From Corynebacterium uterequi (GTDB lineage: Bacteria; Actinomycetota; Actinomycetes; Mycobacteriales; Mycobacteriaceae), in contig NZ_CP011546.1 in NCBI RefSeq assembly GCF_001021065.1, positions 1,612,001 through 1,676,000 on the forward strand: DNA of 64,000 nt. The letters are read 5' to 3'. Below the pieces are notes generated by a model. It was given only the letters and a program-made list of their open reading frames with translations. It was not told where the DNA came from and did not search any database. This document shows, one piece after another, positions 45,714 through 55,411 of this stretch. The translations under genes and the position numbers were made by a program. Position 1 is the stretch's first letter; each line of letters opens with the position of its first letter.

Positions 45714-48428
45714 ATGGCCGATTCCAACTACCCGCTCATCCGCGACGGAGTTGCGTCCTACATGCACGACTCGGACCCCGAGGAAACCCGTGAATGGATG
45801 GACTCCCTGGACGGGTTGCTCGAGGACAGCAGCCCGGAACGCGCCCGCTACCTCATGCTGCGCCTGCTTGAGCGGGCCACCGCCAAGCGGGTACCGCTGC
45901 CGTCGCTGACGTCGACCGACTTCGTCAACACCATCCCCACGTCCTTGGAGCCGGAGTTCCCCGGTGATGAGGAGATTGAGAAGCGCTACCGCCGGTGGAT
46001 TCGCTGGAACGCCGCCATCATGGTGCACCGCGCCCAGCGCCCCGGCATTGGCGTCGGTGGCCACATCTCTACCTACGCTTCCGCTGCCCCGCTGTACGAG
46101 GTTGGTCTCAACCACTTCTTCCGCGGCAAGGACCACCCGGGCGGCGGCGACCAGATCTTCTTCCAGGGCCACGCCTCCCCCGGTGTGTACGCCCGCGCCT
46201 TCCTGGAGGGCCGACTGAGCGAGGATGACCTCGACGGGTTCCGTCAGGAAGTCTCCCGCGGCGAGGGCAACGGCATGCCTTCCTACCCGCACCCGCGTGG
46301 CATGAAGGACTTCTGGGAGTTCCCGACGGTGTCCATGGGCCTAGGCCCCATGAACGCCATCTACCAGGCCCGATTCAACAAGTACCTGCACGACCGGGGC
46401 ATCAAGGACACCTCTGAGCAGCACGTGTGGGCGTTCCTCGGCGACGGTGAGATGGACGAGCCGGAGTCCCGCGGCCTCATCCAGATGGGCCCCCTCTACG
46501 GCCTGGATAACCTCACGTTCGTCATCAACTGCAACCTGCAGCGCCTTGACGGCCCGGTGCGCGGCAACACCCAGATCATTCAGGAGCTGGAGTCCTTCTT
46601 CAAGGGCGCGGGCTGGAATGTCATCAAGGTCGTGTGGGGCCGAGAGTGGGACGCCCTGCTGGAGAAGGACACCGAGGGTGCGCTCGTCGAGCTGATGAAC
46701 AACACGGCGGATGGCGACTACCAGACCTTCAAGGCCAACAACGGCGCCTGGGTGCGCGAACACTTCTTCGGCCGCGACGAGCGGACCGCGAAGCTGGTCG
46801 AGGACATGACCGACGACGAAATCTGGGCGCTGCGCCGCGGCGGCCACGACTACCGGAAGGTCTACGCCGCCTACAAGCGCGCCATGGAGACCAAGAACGG
46901 TGCCCCCACCGTCATCCTGGCGCACACCATTAAGGGCTACGGCCTCGGCCACAACTTCGAGGGCCGCAACGCCACCCACCAGATGAAGAAGCTCACCCTC
47001 GACGACCTGAAGTCCTTCCGCGACAAGCAGTCCATCCCGGTGTCCAACGACGTGCTGGAGAAGGACCCCTACCTGCCGCCGTACTACCACCCCGGCAAGG
47101 ACGCCGAAGAGATCAAGTACATGCTGGAGCGGCGTGAGGAGCTGGGCGGATTCCTCCCGGAGCGTCGCACCGACTACACCCCGCTCGAGGTGCCGAGCCT
47201 CGACAAGTTGAAGTCCGTGCGCAAGGGCTCCGGCAAGCAGAAGGTGGCCACGACGATGGCGCTGGTGCGCACCGTCAAGGAACTCATGCGCGACAAGGAG
47301 CTGGGCAAGCGCATCGTCCCGATCATCCCGGATGAGGCGCGAACCTTCGGCATGGACTCGTGGTTCCCGACGTTGAAGATCTACAACCCGAGTGGGCAGT
47401 CCTACGTGCCGGTCGATCACGACCTCATGCTGTCCTACCGCGAGGCCTCTGATGGCCAGATCCTCCACGAGGGCATCAACGAGGACGGTGCCACGTCCTC
47501 CTTCACCGCGGCCGCAACGTCCTACGCCACCCACGGCGAGGCGATGATTCCGCTGTACATCTTCTACTCCATGTTCGGTTTCCAGCGCACCGGCGACGGC
47601 TTCTGGGCCGCTGCCGACCAGATGGCCCGCGGCTTCATCATCGGCGCCACCGCCGGCCGCACCACCCTGACCGGTGAGGGCCTGCAGCACATGGACGGCC
47701 ACTCCCCGATCCTGGCCTCGACGAACCCTGCCGTCGTGTCCTACGACCCGGCCTTCTCCTACGAGATCGCCCACCTGGTGCGCGAAGGCATCGACCGGAT
47801 GTACGGCCCGGGCCGCGGCGAGGATGTGTCCTACTACCTCACCGTGTACAACGAGCCGGTCCCGCAGCCGAAGGAGCCGGAGGACCTCGACGTCGAGGGC
47901 CTGCACAAGGGCATCTACCTCTACTCCCGCGGTGAGCAGGGCACCCACGAGGTGTCCCTGCTCGCCTCCGGCGTGGGCATGCAGTGGGCGCTTCAAGCCC
48001 AGCAGATCCTGGCCGAGGAGTATGACGTCAAGGCGTCCGTGTACTCAGTGACCTCCTGGACCGAGCTGGCGCGCGACGGCCGACGCTGCGCCGACGCCGC
48101 CCTGAAGAACCCGGCGCTGGAGCCCGAGGAGGCCTTCGTCACCACCCAGCTCAAGCAGACCTCCGGACCGTACGTCGCCACCAGCGATTTCGCCTCGGAC
48201 CTGCACGAGCAGATCCGCCCCTACGTGCCGGGCCAGTACCTCACCCTGGGTGCCGACGGCTTCGGCTTCGCCGACACCCGCGACGCCGCCCGCCGCTTCT
48301 TCAACATCGACGCCGAGTCGATGGTGGTCGCCGCGCTGCTGGGTCTGGCCCGCGAAGGGTCGATCGATCTCTCGGTGGCTAAGAATGCCGCCGAGAAGTA
48401 CCACATCGACGACCCGACGAAGGCCTAA
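45714..48428 (+). CDS. aceE: Pyruvate dehydrogenase E1 component (homodimeric)
   Basis: AceE decarboxylates pyruvate with thiamine diphosphate and starts the pyruvate dehydrogenase cycle. The 904-residue product has the homodimeric E1 features: [21 protein letters not shown], the ThDP/metal motif [12 protein letters not shown] ... [17 protein letters not shown], and the later [20 protein letters not shown] in the pyrimidine-binding domain. The ATG at 45714 has AGGAGG nine nt upstream. Its lipoyl partner E2 would be lipoylated by the LipAB pathway encoded at 2000-3909. The stop overlaps the next convergent gene by 4 nt. Confidence 0.97.
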   Translation: MADSNYPLIRDGVASYMHDSDPEETREWMDSLDGLLEDSSPERARYLMLRLLERATAKRVPLPSLTSTDFVNTIPTSLEPEFPGDEEIEKRYRRWIRWNAAIMVHRAQRPGIGVGGHISTYASAAPLYEVGLNHFFRGKDHPGGGDQIFFQGHASPGVYARAFLEGRLSEDDLDGFRQEVSRGEGNGMPSYPHPRGMKDFWEFPTVSMGLGPMNAIYQARFNKYLHDRGIKDTSEQHVWAFLGDGEMDEPESRGLIQMGPLYGLDNLTFVINCNLQRLDGPVRGNTQIIQELESFFKGAGWNVIKVVWGREWDALLEKDTEGALVELMNNTADGDYQTFKANNGAWVREHFFGRDERTAKLVEDMTDDEIWALRRGGHDYRKVYAAYKRAMETKNGAPTVILAHTIKGYGLGHNFEGRNATHQMKKLTLDDLKSFRDKQSIPVSNDVLEKDPYLPPYYHPGKDAEEIKYMLERREELGGFLPERRTDYTPLEVPSLDKLKSVRKGSGKQKVATTMALVRTVKELMRDKELGKRIVPIIPDEARTFGMDSWFPTLKIYNPSGQSYVPVDHDLMLSYREASDGQILHEGINEDGATSSFTAAATSYATHGEAMIPLYIFYSMFGFQRTGDGFWAAADQMARGFIIGATAGRTTLTGEGLQHMDGHSPILASTNPAVVSYDPAFSYEIAHLVREGIDRMYGPGRGEDVSYYLTVYNEPVPQPKEPEDLDVEGLHKGIYLYSRGEQGTHEVSLLASGVGMQWALQAQQILAEEYDVKASVYSVTSWTELARDGRRCADAALKNPALEPEEAFVTTQLKQTSGPYVATSDFASDLHEQIRPYVPGQYLTLGADGFGFADTRDAARRFFNIDAESMVVAALLGLAREGSIDLSVAKNAAEKYHIDDPTKA

Positions 48429-49441
48429 GCGCCGCGCCCGGTTACGTGCTCGAGGAGCCGGTGAATCGCCGTATTGACGAATCCCGGCACCTCAAGCGGG
48501 AGCATATGCCCCGCCTTCGGGGCGGCCTGGTAGTAGGAGCCCGGCCAATGCCGGTGCAGGAGCAGGGACTGCTCGACGGGAGTGACGTAGTCGTTCTCCC
48601 CGACGATGACGTAGCCGGGCAACCCGACCAGCCGCGTCCGGGCCTCGAACTCCGAGTGGTGCCGCAGGTCCGCGGCGAACCCGGCCAGCGAGGCCGTCGG
48701 GGTCTTGGCGATGAGCCCGGCGTGGAGCTCGATGTGTTCGACCGGCGTGTGCCGGATGAAGAACCCCACTGAAAGCACCGGCCCCACCAGGCCGGAGAAC
48801 CGTTGCCGCACGTGGAAAACGCTCTCCGGCCAGGCCCGGTAAAGTTTGAGGACGCCGGACATGGCGTCGGTATCAAGCAGCCGGGCAAGTCCCCGACGGG
48901 ACATCTCCACTAAGGAACCGGACACGCTGACGAAACCGCTGATGCGCTCGGCCAGGGCGGCGTCGGCCCGGCGCAGAACACAGAGGCTTACCGGCCCGCC
49001 GAGAGAGTGCCCGACGAGGACGATCCGCCCGTCGGGCGCGAGGATGTCGATGGCGGCGCGGACGTCGGCCGCTGCACCCTCGATGGTGCACTCGGCGGCC
49101 GGGACCTCCGCGCTGTTGCCGTGGCCGCGCAGGTCGAGCAGGAGAATCCGCACTCCGGGCCACTGCTCGCGCAGGAAATCCACCTGCTGGAAGAAGGATT
49201 CGGCAGAAAGGGTATAGCCGTGGACGAAGACAACGGTCACGTCCTCGGGTTCGCCGATCGGTTCGTAGAGGTACGTGGCGACAGAGCTGCCGTTGGAGAC
49301 GATCTCCCCACGGATGGCGTCAGTGAGCACCTTCGGCCGCTTGGCTACTGCCCGCTCGCGCCCTCGGGTCAGTATCCGGGCGCGCTTCGCGGTACGCCGT
49401 AGTGCCCCCACGGCGTCCCACGGTGTCGTCCTCAGCTTCAT
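48425..49441 (-). CDS. Alpha/beta hydrolase
   Basis: A 338-residue serine hydrolase with the oxyanion [14 protein letters not shown], the nucleophile elbow GHSLGG and the catalytic His in AGHMLP. It begins [31 protein letters not shown], a basic N-terminus with no signal peptide. The substrate is unknown; the neighbouring acyl carrier protein gene starts 41 nt away in the other direction, which hints at an acyl-ester reaction. Confidence 0.88.
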   Translation of the reverse strand: MKLRTTPWDAVGALRRTAKRARILTRGRERAVAKRPKVLTDAIRGEIVSNGSSVATYLYEPIGEPEDVTVVFVHGYTLSAESFFQQVDFLREQWPGVRILLLDLRGHGNSAEVPAAECTIEGAAADVRAAIDILAPDGRIVLVGHSLGGPVSLCVLRRADAALAERISGFVSVSGSLVEMSRRGLARLLDTDAMSGVLKLYRAWPESVFHVRQRFSGLVGPVLSVGFFIRHTPVEHIELHAGLIAKTPTASLAGFAADLRHHSEFEARTRLVGLPGYVIVGENDYVTPVEQSLLLHRHWPGSYYQAAPKAGHMLPLEVPGFVNTAIHRLLEHVTGRGA

Positions 49442-49481
49442 GCTCTGCTACGTTACCGCCGCCCACGCTAGGGTGGGAATC

Positions 49482-49808
49482 ATGGTTTTTTCCGAGGCCC
49501 TGGCAGATCAACTAGCAGAGAAGTTCGGCCACACCCAGCCCGCGGACGCCACGGGCGTCGCTCTCGACGACGCCTCGGCACCGACCTTGGCGCGCATCGC
49601 GGCCCTCGTCGAGAGAGTGTCCGGAGTGACGGCCGATAGCATCGACGAGGACACCCCGGTGGATTCCGCCGGCCTGGGATCGCTGGAGCGGATCGAGGTG
49701 GCGGTCCGATTGGAGGAGGCGTTCGGGGTGCGGCTCGACGACCGGCAGGTGGCCGACCTCGAAACCTTCGGCCAGTGGGCACAGTACGTGGACTCGCTGC
49801 TCCCCTGA
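49482..49808 (+). CDS. Acyl carrier protein-like protein
   Basis: A 108-residue stand-alone carrier protein. The phosphopantetheine site has the conserved serine in AGLGSLERIEVAVRLEEAFGV, but the usual DSL is GSL here. The C-terminal helix VADLETFGQWAQYVDSLL is as in ACP. Corynebacteria use a type I fatty acid synthase, so a free ACP is likely for lipoate/octanoate supply or another acyl transfer. Octanoyl-ACP is the LipB donor. GGTGGG precedes the ATG at 49482. Confidence 0.85.
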   Translation: MVFSEALADQLAEKFGHTQPADATGVALDDASAPTLARIAALVERVSGVTADSIDEDTPVDSAGLGSLERIEVAVRLEEAFGVRLDDRQVADLETFGQWAQYVDSLLP

Positions 49809-49818
49809 CGCCTGGCGG

Positions 49819-50190
49819 TTAGTTCATCGCGGAGACGTCGGCGTCGAAGCCGTAGTTCGTCGCCAGTGAGGCAAGCGTACGACGCAGCGAGTCAATCTCC
49901 GCCGGTGTGGCGCTAATAACCTGCCGGCAGCGAATTCGGCCTCGCTGCAAGCAACCGTGGTCCACCGACCACCGGGTAAACCAGTCGGCGGCGAAGACGT
50001 CGGTTCCGGGGGCCGCGCTGAGCGGCTCGGAACGAAGGCAGATGACCATGGACTGTTCTACGCGCGTGCGCAGGGACCGAGGCATGCCGTTAATGGTGAG
50101 GACAGCGAGGGTGGCCGGCTCCGCCGAGGCGGTGGGAGCAACCGCGTGGTCCCAACGGTAGGCGGGGGCGTGCACGAGAGATACCGTCAC
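49819..50190 (-). CDS. Hypothetical protein
   Basis: A 123-residue product without a recognised domain. It starts MTVSLVHAPAYRWDHA (GTG at 50190 with AAGGA about 10 nt upstream) and has a Ser/Ala-rich region, then a basic RRTLASLATNYGFDADVSAM end. It is convergent with the acyl carrier protein gene, 10 nt apart. No function can be assigned. Confidence 0.65.
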   Translation of the reverse strand: MTVSLVHAPAYRWDHAVAPTASAEPATLAVLTINGMPRSLRTRVEQSMVICLRSEPLSAAPGTDVFAADWFTRWSVDHGCLQRGRIRCRQVISATPAEIDSLRRTLASLATNYGFDADVSAMN

Positions 50191-50377
50191 GGGGGAGTTC
50201 CTTTCGGATACGTCATTAAAGACCCTGCGGTTCCACGATTATTTCAACCGTGGTCACCAACAGTGCCAAGACGAGGCTCGTCTTCCCCTACGCCCTCGTG
50301 GTGTACGTCGCTATTGTTCCGGGCGCCCTCACCCGGGCGCAACTCTAAAGTGCTACTTTATCCCCCATTCAATAAAG

Positions 50378-51436
50378 CTAATCCTTAGGTTTATTGTTCT
50401 TGTTCGCCAGCCGGTCGAGCAGTTCGTCGGTGAGCAGCTCATCAGTGAGCACCAGGTCAATGAGGTCTTCCAAGGTGCGCGACGACGGCGTCGACGGCTC
50501 CTGGAACTCCTCGCCCGCGTGATCGCGCTGCGTGTCCGCGTCGTAGTTGTCGTAGGAATCGCCGCCGAAGTCGAAGCCCACCCCTGAGGACTGCTCGCGG
50601 GCCAGCTCTTCTCGTTCGATAGCTTCCACCACTTCGTCGACCGCTGATGTGTCCACCGGCACCTGGCCGCGGTCGCGGCGTCGCTCCAGCGCCCTCTCCA
50701 TCATCTGGTGGCGCCACGCACGCAGGCGCCGCGGCTCCACCTCACGGGCGATCTTGCGCGACTCCCGTTCCATCTTCGACACCGCACGGTTGACCGGGGC
50801 CCATTCTGAATCGGCGTTGAGCCGCCACCCAGTCCAATACCCGTACACAGTGAGCCCGAAGGACAGCAGCGGGCCGACGATCACCCCGATCGCCAGCACA
50901 TCGAAGTGGTTGGCGATAAGAACCGTCGTCGTGCATGCTACGGCCGGGATGACCGTGGGCTGGTTGGAACCGAAGACACTCGGGATGCCGCCGGTCACGA
51001 CGTCGCGGATCATTCCGCCGCCGACGGCGGTGAACACGCCCATCATGATGCAGGCGAGCACGGGCAAACCGTAAGACACTGCCTTGATACAGCCGGTAGC
51101 AGCCCACAGGCTGGAGATAATGGCATCACCGTGGAATTGGAACCTCTCCCACGTCGTGCCCTTGAAATACACCAGCCGGGCGACCAGCGCACCTGCGAAG
51201 GCGAGGATGAGGTACTCGGGTGTGGCCATCGCCGCCACCGTTCCGCGGTTGATGAGGACGTCGCGGATCATGCCGCCACCGAGGGCGGAAAAGAGGGCGA
51301 TGAAGAGGAAACCGACGATATCGAAGCCCCGTTGGCGGGCGATGGTGCCGCCGATGATGCCCATAATGAACACCCCGGCAACGTCAAACACTCGGTAGAG
51401 CGTTTGGATCAGCGGATCAACATCCTGCACGTTCAT
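50378..51436 (-). CDS. TRIC-type (UPF0126) trimeric cation channel protein
   Basis: A 352-residue protein with seven membrane helices in the first ~205 residues and the two family repeats LGGGMIRDVL and VGGGMIRDVVTGGIPSV. Prokaryotic TRIC proteins form trimeric cation channels. The ~140-residue C-terminal tail is highly charged and probably cytoplasmic; this extension is longer than in most homologues. The ATG at 51436 begins MNVQDVDPLIQTLY. Confidence 0.9.
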   Translation of the reverse strand: MNVQDVDPLIQTLYRVFDVAGVFIMGIIGGTIARQRGFDIVGFLFIALFSALGGGMIRDVLINRGTVAAMATPEYLILAFAGALVARLVYFKGTTWERFQFHGDAIISSLWAATGCIKAVSYGLPVLACIMMGVFTAVGGGMIRDVVTGGIPSVFGSNQPTVIPAVACTTTVLIANHFDVLAIGVIVGPLLSFGLTVYGYWTGWRLNADSEWAPVNRAVSKMERESRKIAREVEPRRLRAWRHQMMERALERRRDRGQVPVDTSAVDEVVEAIEREELAREQSSGVGFDFGGDSYDNYDADTQRDHAGEEFQEPSTPSSRTLEDLIDLVLTDELLTDELLDRLANKNNKPKD

Positions 51437-51462
51437 GGCCCTTAGTGTAGGACCTCACCGGG

Positions 51463-52317
51463 CTAACGGCCGAGGCGAAGCAGATCCTTGAAGATCGCCG
51501 CGTTCGTCTCCGCCCACGTTGTTGTTGCCCACGGGCCAAAATCGCGGTCCGTCAACGCCACCATCGCGCACCCCGCACCGTCGACCTGCGCCCACGACGG
51601 CACCAGCCACACGTAAGTGCCCGTCATGCCGAAGTGACCAACCGTTTCCGGCGGCATGTCCTCCGGCAACCAATGCGGGGACTTCTCGCCGTGGATCTCG
51701 AAGCCTAAGCCCCACGGGCACGGCTTTTGCATTCCATAGCCGGGTACCACTCCCCTCAGGTCCGGGTAGTGGACGCTGAAAGCAGTGCGCAACGTGGACT
51801 CGTCGAGCAACGTCGGAGCCAACAACTCCCCAGCGAAGGAAACGAGGTCTGCCAGCGTGCTGCGCGCGCCATGCCCGGCGGAGCCATAGAGCTCGGTGGC
51901 TGTCATCCCCAGCGGCTCGAACACTCCTTCGCGGAGATAGTCGGCGAACGCAATGCCGGTGGTGTCAGCCACGAAATCCGCGAGGATCTCGAAACCGGCC
52001 GACGAGTAGATGCGCCGCTGCTCCGGGGCCTTAATGGGCTCACGCGAGGCGAAACCCACACCGCTGGCATGAGCGAGCAGGTGACGTACCGTCGCACCAT
52101 CAGGCCCGCAAGCGTCGTCGAGCTCGAAGGCGCCCTCCTCGACGGCCATGAGCACTCCGTAGGAAGCCAGGAGCTTGGTGACGCTGGCAAGCTCGTAGAC
52201 CCGGTGCGAGTCACCGAGGGTGCCGCTGCCAGCCGGGGTGATCAACGCGGCCGACGCGTGATCGACCGGCCACGTTCGGACCTGGCCGAGGACATCGCCT
52301 AGTTGAACACCCGTCAC
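51463..52317 (-). CDS. Beta-lactamase-family serine hydrolase
   Basis: A 284-residue protein with the S-x-x-K nucleophile in ELASVTKLLASYG (Ser near residue 46), and a Tyr-x-Asn/Ser-like IYSSAGFEILAD motif (Tyr near 110). No signal peptide is visible, so it acts in the cytoplasm, unlike typical class C beta-lactamases. It may be an esterase or peptidase of the DUF-beta-lactamase class. The start codon at 52317 precedes MTGVQLGDVLGQV, just downstream of the ferritin gene. Confidence 0.85.
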   Translation of the reverse strand: MTGVQLGDVLGQVRTWPVDHASAALITPAGSGTLGDSHRVYELASVTKLLASYGVLMAVEEGAFELDDACGPDGATVRHLLAHASGVGFASREPIKAPEQRRIYSSAGFEILADFVADTTGIAFADYLREGVFEPLGMTATELYGSAGHGARSTLADLVSFAGELLAPTLLDESTLRTAFSVHYPDLRGVVPGYGMQKPCPWGLGFEIHGEKSPHWLPEDMPPETVGHFGMTGTYVWLVPSWAQVDGAGCAMVALTDRDFGPWATTTWAETNAAIFKDLLRLGR

Positions 52318-52320
52318 GGT

Positions 52321-52827
52321 CTAGTCCTCCGAGGCCCCGGAGCGGCTGCCCAGGTCGGCGTCGAGGCGCAGCAGGCCAGTGCCATCCGCACCGATGATCT
52401 TCAGGCGATCGAGGATGTTACCGACAGTGTCTTCTTCGCTGATCTGCTCATCGAGGAACCAGTTGACCAAGGTGCGGCTTTCCAGGTCACCGGTCTCATC
52501 TGCGACGCGAGCGATGACGCGGATCTCCTCGGAGACCTTCTGCTCGTGCTGCAGGGAGAGCTGGAAGGCGTCGACGGGAGACTCCACCGACATGGCCGGC
52601 ACGGAGAGGTCGCCGAGCTCAACGCTGGAGCCGCGGGCGAGGAGGTGCTCGGCGATCTTCGCGGCGTGCTCGCGCTCTTCTTCAGCCTGGGCGAGCATCC
52701 AGGTCGCCATGCCGTCGAAGCTGAGCTTCTTGAGGTGGTAGGCCAGCTGCGTGTACACGAGCGAGGCGGTGTACTCCGAGGTGACTTGAGCGTTGAGGAC
52801 GTTTTCAAGCTTGTCGTTGATCTTCAT
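52321..52827 (-). CDS. ftn: Ferritin-like iron storage protein
   Basis: A 168-residue ferritin. The ferroxidase ligands are visible in the first helix (NAQVTSEYTASLVYTQLAYH, Glu) and in EEEREHAAKIAEHLLARG (EExxH), plus later ISEEDTVGNILDRLK. The length and helical pattern fit bacterial ferritin rather than Dps. The ATG at 52827 has GAGGGC upstream. It sits downstream of the tRNA-Asn terminator in the same direction. Confidence 0.93.
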   Translation of the reverse strand: MKINDKLENVLNAQVTSEYTASLVYTQLAYHLKKLSFDGMATWMLAQAEEEREHAAKIAEHLLARGSSVELGDLSVPAMSVESPVDAFQLSLQHEQKVSEEIRVIARVADETGDLESRTLVNWFLDEQISEEDTVGNILDRLKIIGADGTGLLRLDADLGSRSGASED

Positions 52828-52853
52828 GCCCTCATTAAACACCACTGCAACAA

Positions 52854-52886
52854 TAAGAAAAACCCCCAGATCCATCGATCTGGGGG
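52854..52886 (-). terminator. Rho-independent terminator after tRNA-Asn
   Basis: A perfect 10-bp stem CCCCCAGATC / GATCTGGGGG (52863-52872 and 52877-52886). Read on the minus strand it is followed by TTTTTCTT, a strong T-tract, so it ends the tRNA-Asn transcript before ferritin. Confidence 0.9.
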
Positions 52887-52894
52887 CGTAACCG

Positions 52895-52967
52895 CTCCTC
52901 CAACTGGGCTCGAACCAGTGACCCTTCGATTAACAGTCGAATGCTCTGCCAACTGAGCTATGGAGGA
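52895..52967 (-). tRNA. tRNA-Asn (anticodon GUU)
   Basis: A 73-nt cloverleaf on the minus strand with acceptor TCCTCCA/TGGAGGA, D-arm AGCTCAGTTGGCAGAGC, anticodon loop CTGTTAA (GUU) and T-arm GGTTCGAGC. CCA is not encoded. Confidence 0.95.
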
Positions 52968-53073
52968 TTGTGTTTAGCGGCACCGTGTGCCGTGCAACGA
53001 GTAATGACTATAACCGAGCATGTTCTCAGCAAACAAATCAGCAGCGTGCACGGCATTTTGGCCGCAATGGGAC

Positions 53074-54720
53074 TTAGCCGTCCCAGCGCCAGGAGTGACC
53101 CAGGTTCATGCCGGAATCCTGCGCACCGACGTGGTTAACTCGCCAGTACTCCATGCTCACGCCCGAGCGGTCCACCTTGGCCACGCAGTAGCCGTGGTAA
53201 CGGAAGCTGACGTGGCGCACGTCCGGGTTAGCGGACTGGATGTACGCATGAGCAAGGTCGAACAACGGCGTCTCCGGGGGAAGGCCGATGGTCTCCGGCC
53301 CGCCGGGCGCAGTGATAGAGGTGCACACCACCTCGGCGCCGATCTCGCGGCCGTCGTCGGTCACCACCACGTGGCCCCACTCAGAGTGGATGTCACCGGT
53401 GCACACGAGGACCTTTTTGCCCGTGTCAGCCAGCGCTTGCTTGAGCTTCGCGCGCTCATAGGCGTAGCCGTCCCACTGATCGCCGTTGACCGGGATACCG
53501 TCGATGCGGTGCTCCGTAAGGAAGGAACTCAGCTCCGCCATCTGCGGATCCTGGTGGAGGGTTGCCAGGTTCATCTCCGAGTACATGACCGAGTTGCCCA
53601 GAATGGTCCACGCGGCGTCGTGCGTGGAGATCTTGCCCATCAGCCACTGGGACTGCTCCGTGCCCAGCATCGTCCGATCCGGGTCACCCGCCTCCCACAG
53701 CTTGACGGTGACACCCTCATCGCGGTAGGTGCGCAGGTCCATGACCAGCAGCTCCGCCAGGTCGCCGAAGCTGAAGGAACGGTAGATGTGACCGCCTTCG
53801 GAGGGGTTCGTCGCACGCACCGGCAGCCACTCGAAGTACGCCTGGAAGGCGGCGTTGCGACGCGGCAGCCACTCTCCCTCGGTGGCCGGGTTATGGTTCT
53901 CCGCACCCTGGAGCCAGGAGTTATTGGCAGTCTCGTGGTCATCCCACACCACAATCCACGGCATCGCCGCGTGCGCGGCCTGGAGGTTCGGGTCCGTGCG
54001 GTGCAAGGCGTAGCGGATACGGTAGTCCGCCAGGCTGATGATCTCGTGTGCCGGCTCGTACCAGCGGTAGGGGCCAAAGCCCGAGTACTCGCCTTGGGCG
54101 TACTCGTAGATGTAGTCGCCCAGGAAGAGCGTGAAGTCCAACTCGCCGTTGTAGCCACGCTGCGCCATGTCCGCGTAGGCGCGGAAGAATCCCGATTCCC
54201 AGTTGGCGCACGAGGCGACGGCGAAACGCAGGTTCTCCGGCGATGCGTCGAGGCTCGGAGCGGTCTGGGTGCGGCCCACCGGGGAGACCGTGCCGGCATA
54301 GGTTCCGCTGAGCACGGTGAAGCGGTAGTAGTAGACCGTCGACGGCTGCAGATTCCACGGGTCCACGTGCACCGTGTGGTCGGTGGCGGCGGTGGCGACA
54401 ACCTCACCGCCGGCGATGATGGAGCTGAAGGTCTCGTCAGCAGCCACCTCCCAGCGCAGGGTGACGTCCTCGCCCACCCCGGAGCCGGGCATAGCATCCG
54501 GCGACGGGGTCACTCGCGTCCAGAGAACGACAGTATCGGGCAGGGGGTCACCGGAGGCCACACCGTGAAGGAAGGGCAGCTCACCGACGGGGTTGGCGAC
54601 GGGTTCGACGGGCTCCGAGCTCAGGCTGCTTTGGGCCTGCGCGACCCCTGGTGACACCGCTGCGGCGGCAGCGGTGGTGACTGCGGCTGACTGCAGGAAC
54701 CGGCGACGATTATGCGTCAT
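53074..54720 (-). CDS. phoD: Tat-exported PhoD-like alkaline phosphatase/phosphodiesterase
   Basis: A 548-residue PhoD-family metallophosphoesterase. The N-terminus NRRRFLQSAAVTTAAAAAV is a twin-arginine signal (RR-x-F-L). A fibronectin-like domain (VTLRWEVAADETFS ... GTV) is followed by the catalytic domain with FAVASCANWE, FTLFLGDYIYEY, VVWDDHETANNSW and the late VCTGDIHSEWGH. Such enzymes use Ca/Fe to cleave phosphodiesters or phosphomonoesters outside the cell and respond to phosphate shortage. The ATG at 54720 gives the signal peptide start. Confidence 0.93.
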   Translation of the reverse strand: MTHNRRRFLQSAAVTTAAAAAVSPGVAQAQSSLSSEPVEPVANPVGELPFLHGVASGDPLPDTVVLWTRVTPSPDAMPGSGVGEDVTLRWEVAADETFSSIIAGGEVVATAATDHTVHVDPWNLQPSTVYYYRFTVLSGTYAGTVSPVGRTQTAPSLDASPENLRFAVASCANWESGFFRAYADMAQRGYNGELDFTLFLGDYIYEYAQGEYSGFGPYRWYEPAHEIISLADYRIRYALHRTDPNLQAAHAAMPWIVVWDDHETANNSWLQGAENHNPATEGEWLPRRNAAFQAYFEWLPVRATNPSEGGHIYRSFSFGDLAELLVMDLRTYRDEGVTVKLWEAGDPDRTMLGTEQSQWLMGKISTHDAAWTILGNSVMYSEMNLATLHQDPQMAELSSFLTEHRIDGIPVNGDQWDGYAYERAKLKQALADTGKKVLVCTGDIHSEWGHVVVTDDGREIGAEVVCTSITAPGGPETIGLPPETPLFDLAHAYIQSANPDVRHVSFRYHGYCVAKVDRSGVSMEYWRVNHVGAQDSGMNLGHSWRWDG

Positions 54721-54947
54721 CAGGAAATACCAATCTTTCTTCGAGGCGTACGTCCCATTGTTGGACAGCACACTGAAATCTCTGACGCACTTATCATGGC
54801 ACCTCACTCAGGAAGTCTCCGCATCTTTAGCGCAAGGTTTACCCGCGGCTCATACCCCGTTCACCGGCTGTCGATGTATGGGTGTGCGCGCCCCTGGCCA
54901 CCAGGGCAAACCATGGCCCGGATTACGGCCTCACATCGCGCGTTCTA

Positions 54948-54953
54948 TATACT
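54948..54953 (+). promoter_or_regulatory. -10 element of the CAU tRNA gene
   Basis: TATACT ends 6 nt before the first base of the tRNA, the expected distance for transcription starting at its 5' end. The -35 is less clear. Confidence 0.5.
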
Positions 54954-54959
54954 TTCCGC

Positions 54960-55033
54960 GGGGCTATAGCTCAGTCGGTTAGAGCCGCGGACTCATAATC
55001 CGCTGGTCGCGGGTTCGAGCCCCGCTGGCCCCA
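54960..55033 (+). tRNA. tRNA with CAU anticodon (Ile2 more likely than Met)
   Basis: A 74-nt cloverleaf: acceptor GGGGCTA / TGGCCCC with discriminator A, anticodon stem GCGGA/TCCGC with loop CTCATAA (CAU), and T-arm GGGTTCGAGCC. The loop and the CTGGTCGC variable region resemble tRNA-Ile2, in which the C34 is converted to lysidine. An elongator tRNA-Met cannot be ruled out without a covariance search. Confidence 0.85.
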
Positions 55034-55078
55034 CAAACCCCAGATCATCCGGCATTCATGCTGGCTGGTCTGGGTTTT
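55034..55078 (+). terminator. Terminator of the CAU tRNA gene
   Basis: AAACCCCAGA and TCTGGGTTT pair with one bulged C and enclose a loop that holds a smaller GCATTCATGC hairpin. The T-rich run GGTTTTTG follows the stem. Confidence 0.7.
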
Positions 55079-55138
55079 TGTTGGCTCTCACTTCCTCTGG
55101 CCACAGCCGGCGGGAGCGCCCCGTGTACAGTAGCGGCC

Positions 55139-55390
55139 ATGATCCAATTCGTTATCGGCGCTACCGCCGGATACGTTCTGGGAACCAAGGCCGGCCGAAA
55201 GCGCTACCACCAGCTCAAAAAGGGCGCCCAGACCGTCATCAACTCGCCTGTGACTAAGCAGGCCGTCAGCAGCGCCCGCTCCGCCATCGCCAACAAGCTC
55301 GACCCGCAGCCCCGGATGCGCGAGGTAAAGAACCTTAAGCGCGATCAGCGCGTCGCCGGCCAGGACATCCTCGAACGCGACGAGGACTAA
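55139..55390 (+). CDS. Conserved small protein
   Basis: An 83-residue protein with an N-terminal hydrophobic stretch FVIGATAGYVLGTKAGRKRY and a basic helical rest with KKGAQTVINSPVTKQ. The glycine-rich start resembles YtxH-like small membrane-associated proteins. The ATG at 55139 avoids overlap with the terminator just upstream. Function unknown. Confidence 0.7.
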   Translation: MIQFVIGATAGYVLGTKAGRKRYHQLKKGAQTVINSPVTKQAVSSARSAIANKLDPQPRMREVKNLKRDQRVAGQDILERDED

Positions 55391-55411
55391 CCCGTCCTAC
55401 CGCCGGCCAGG

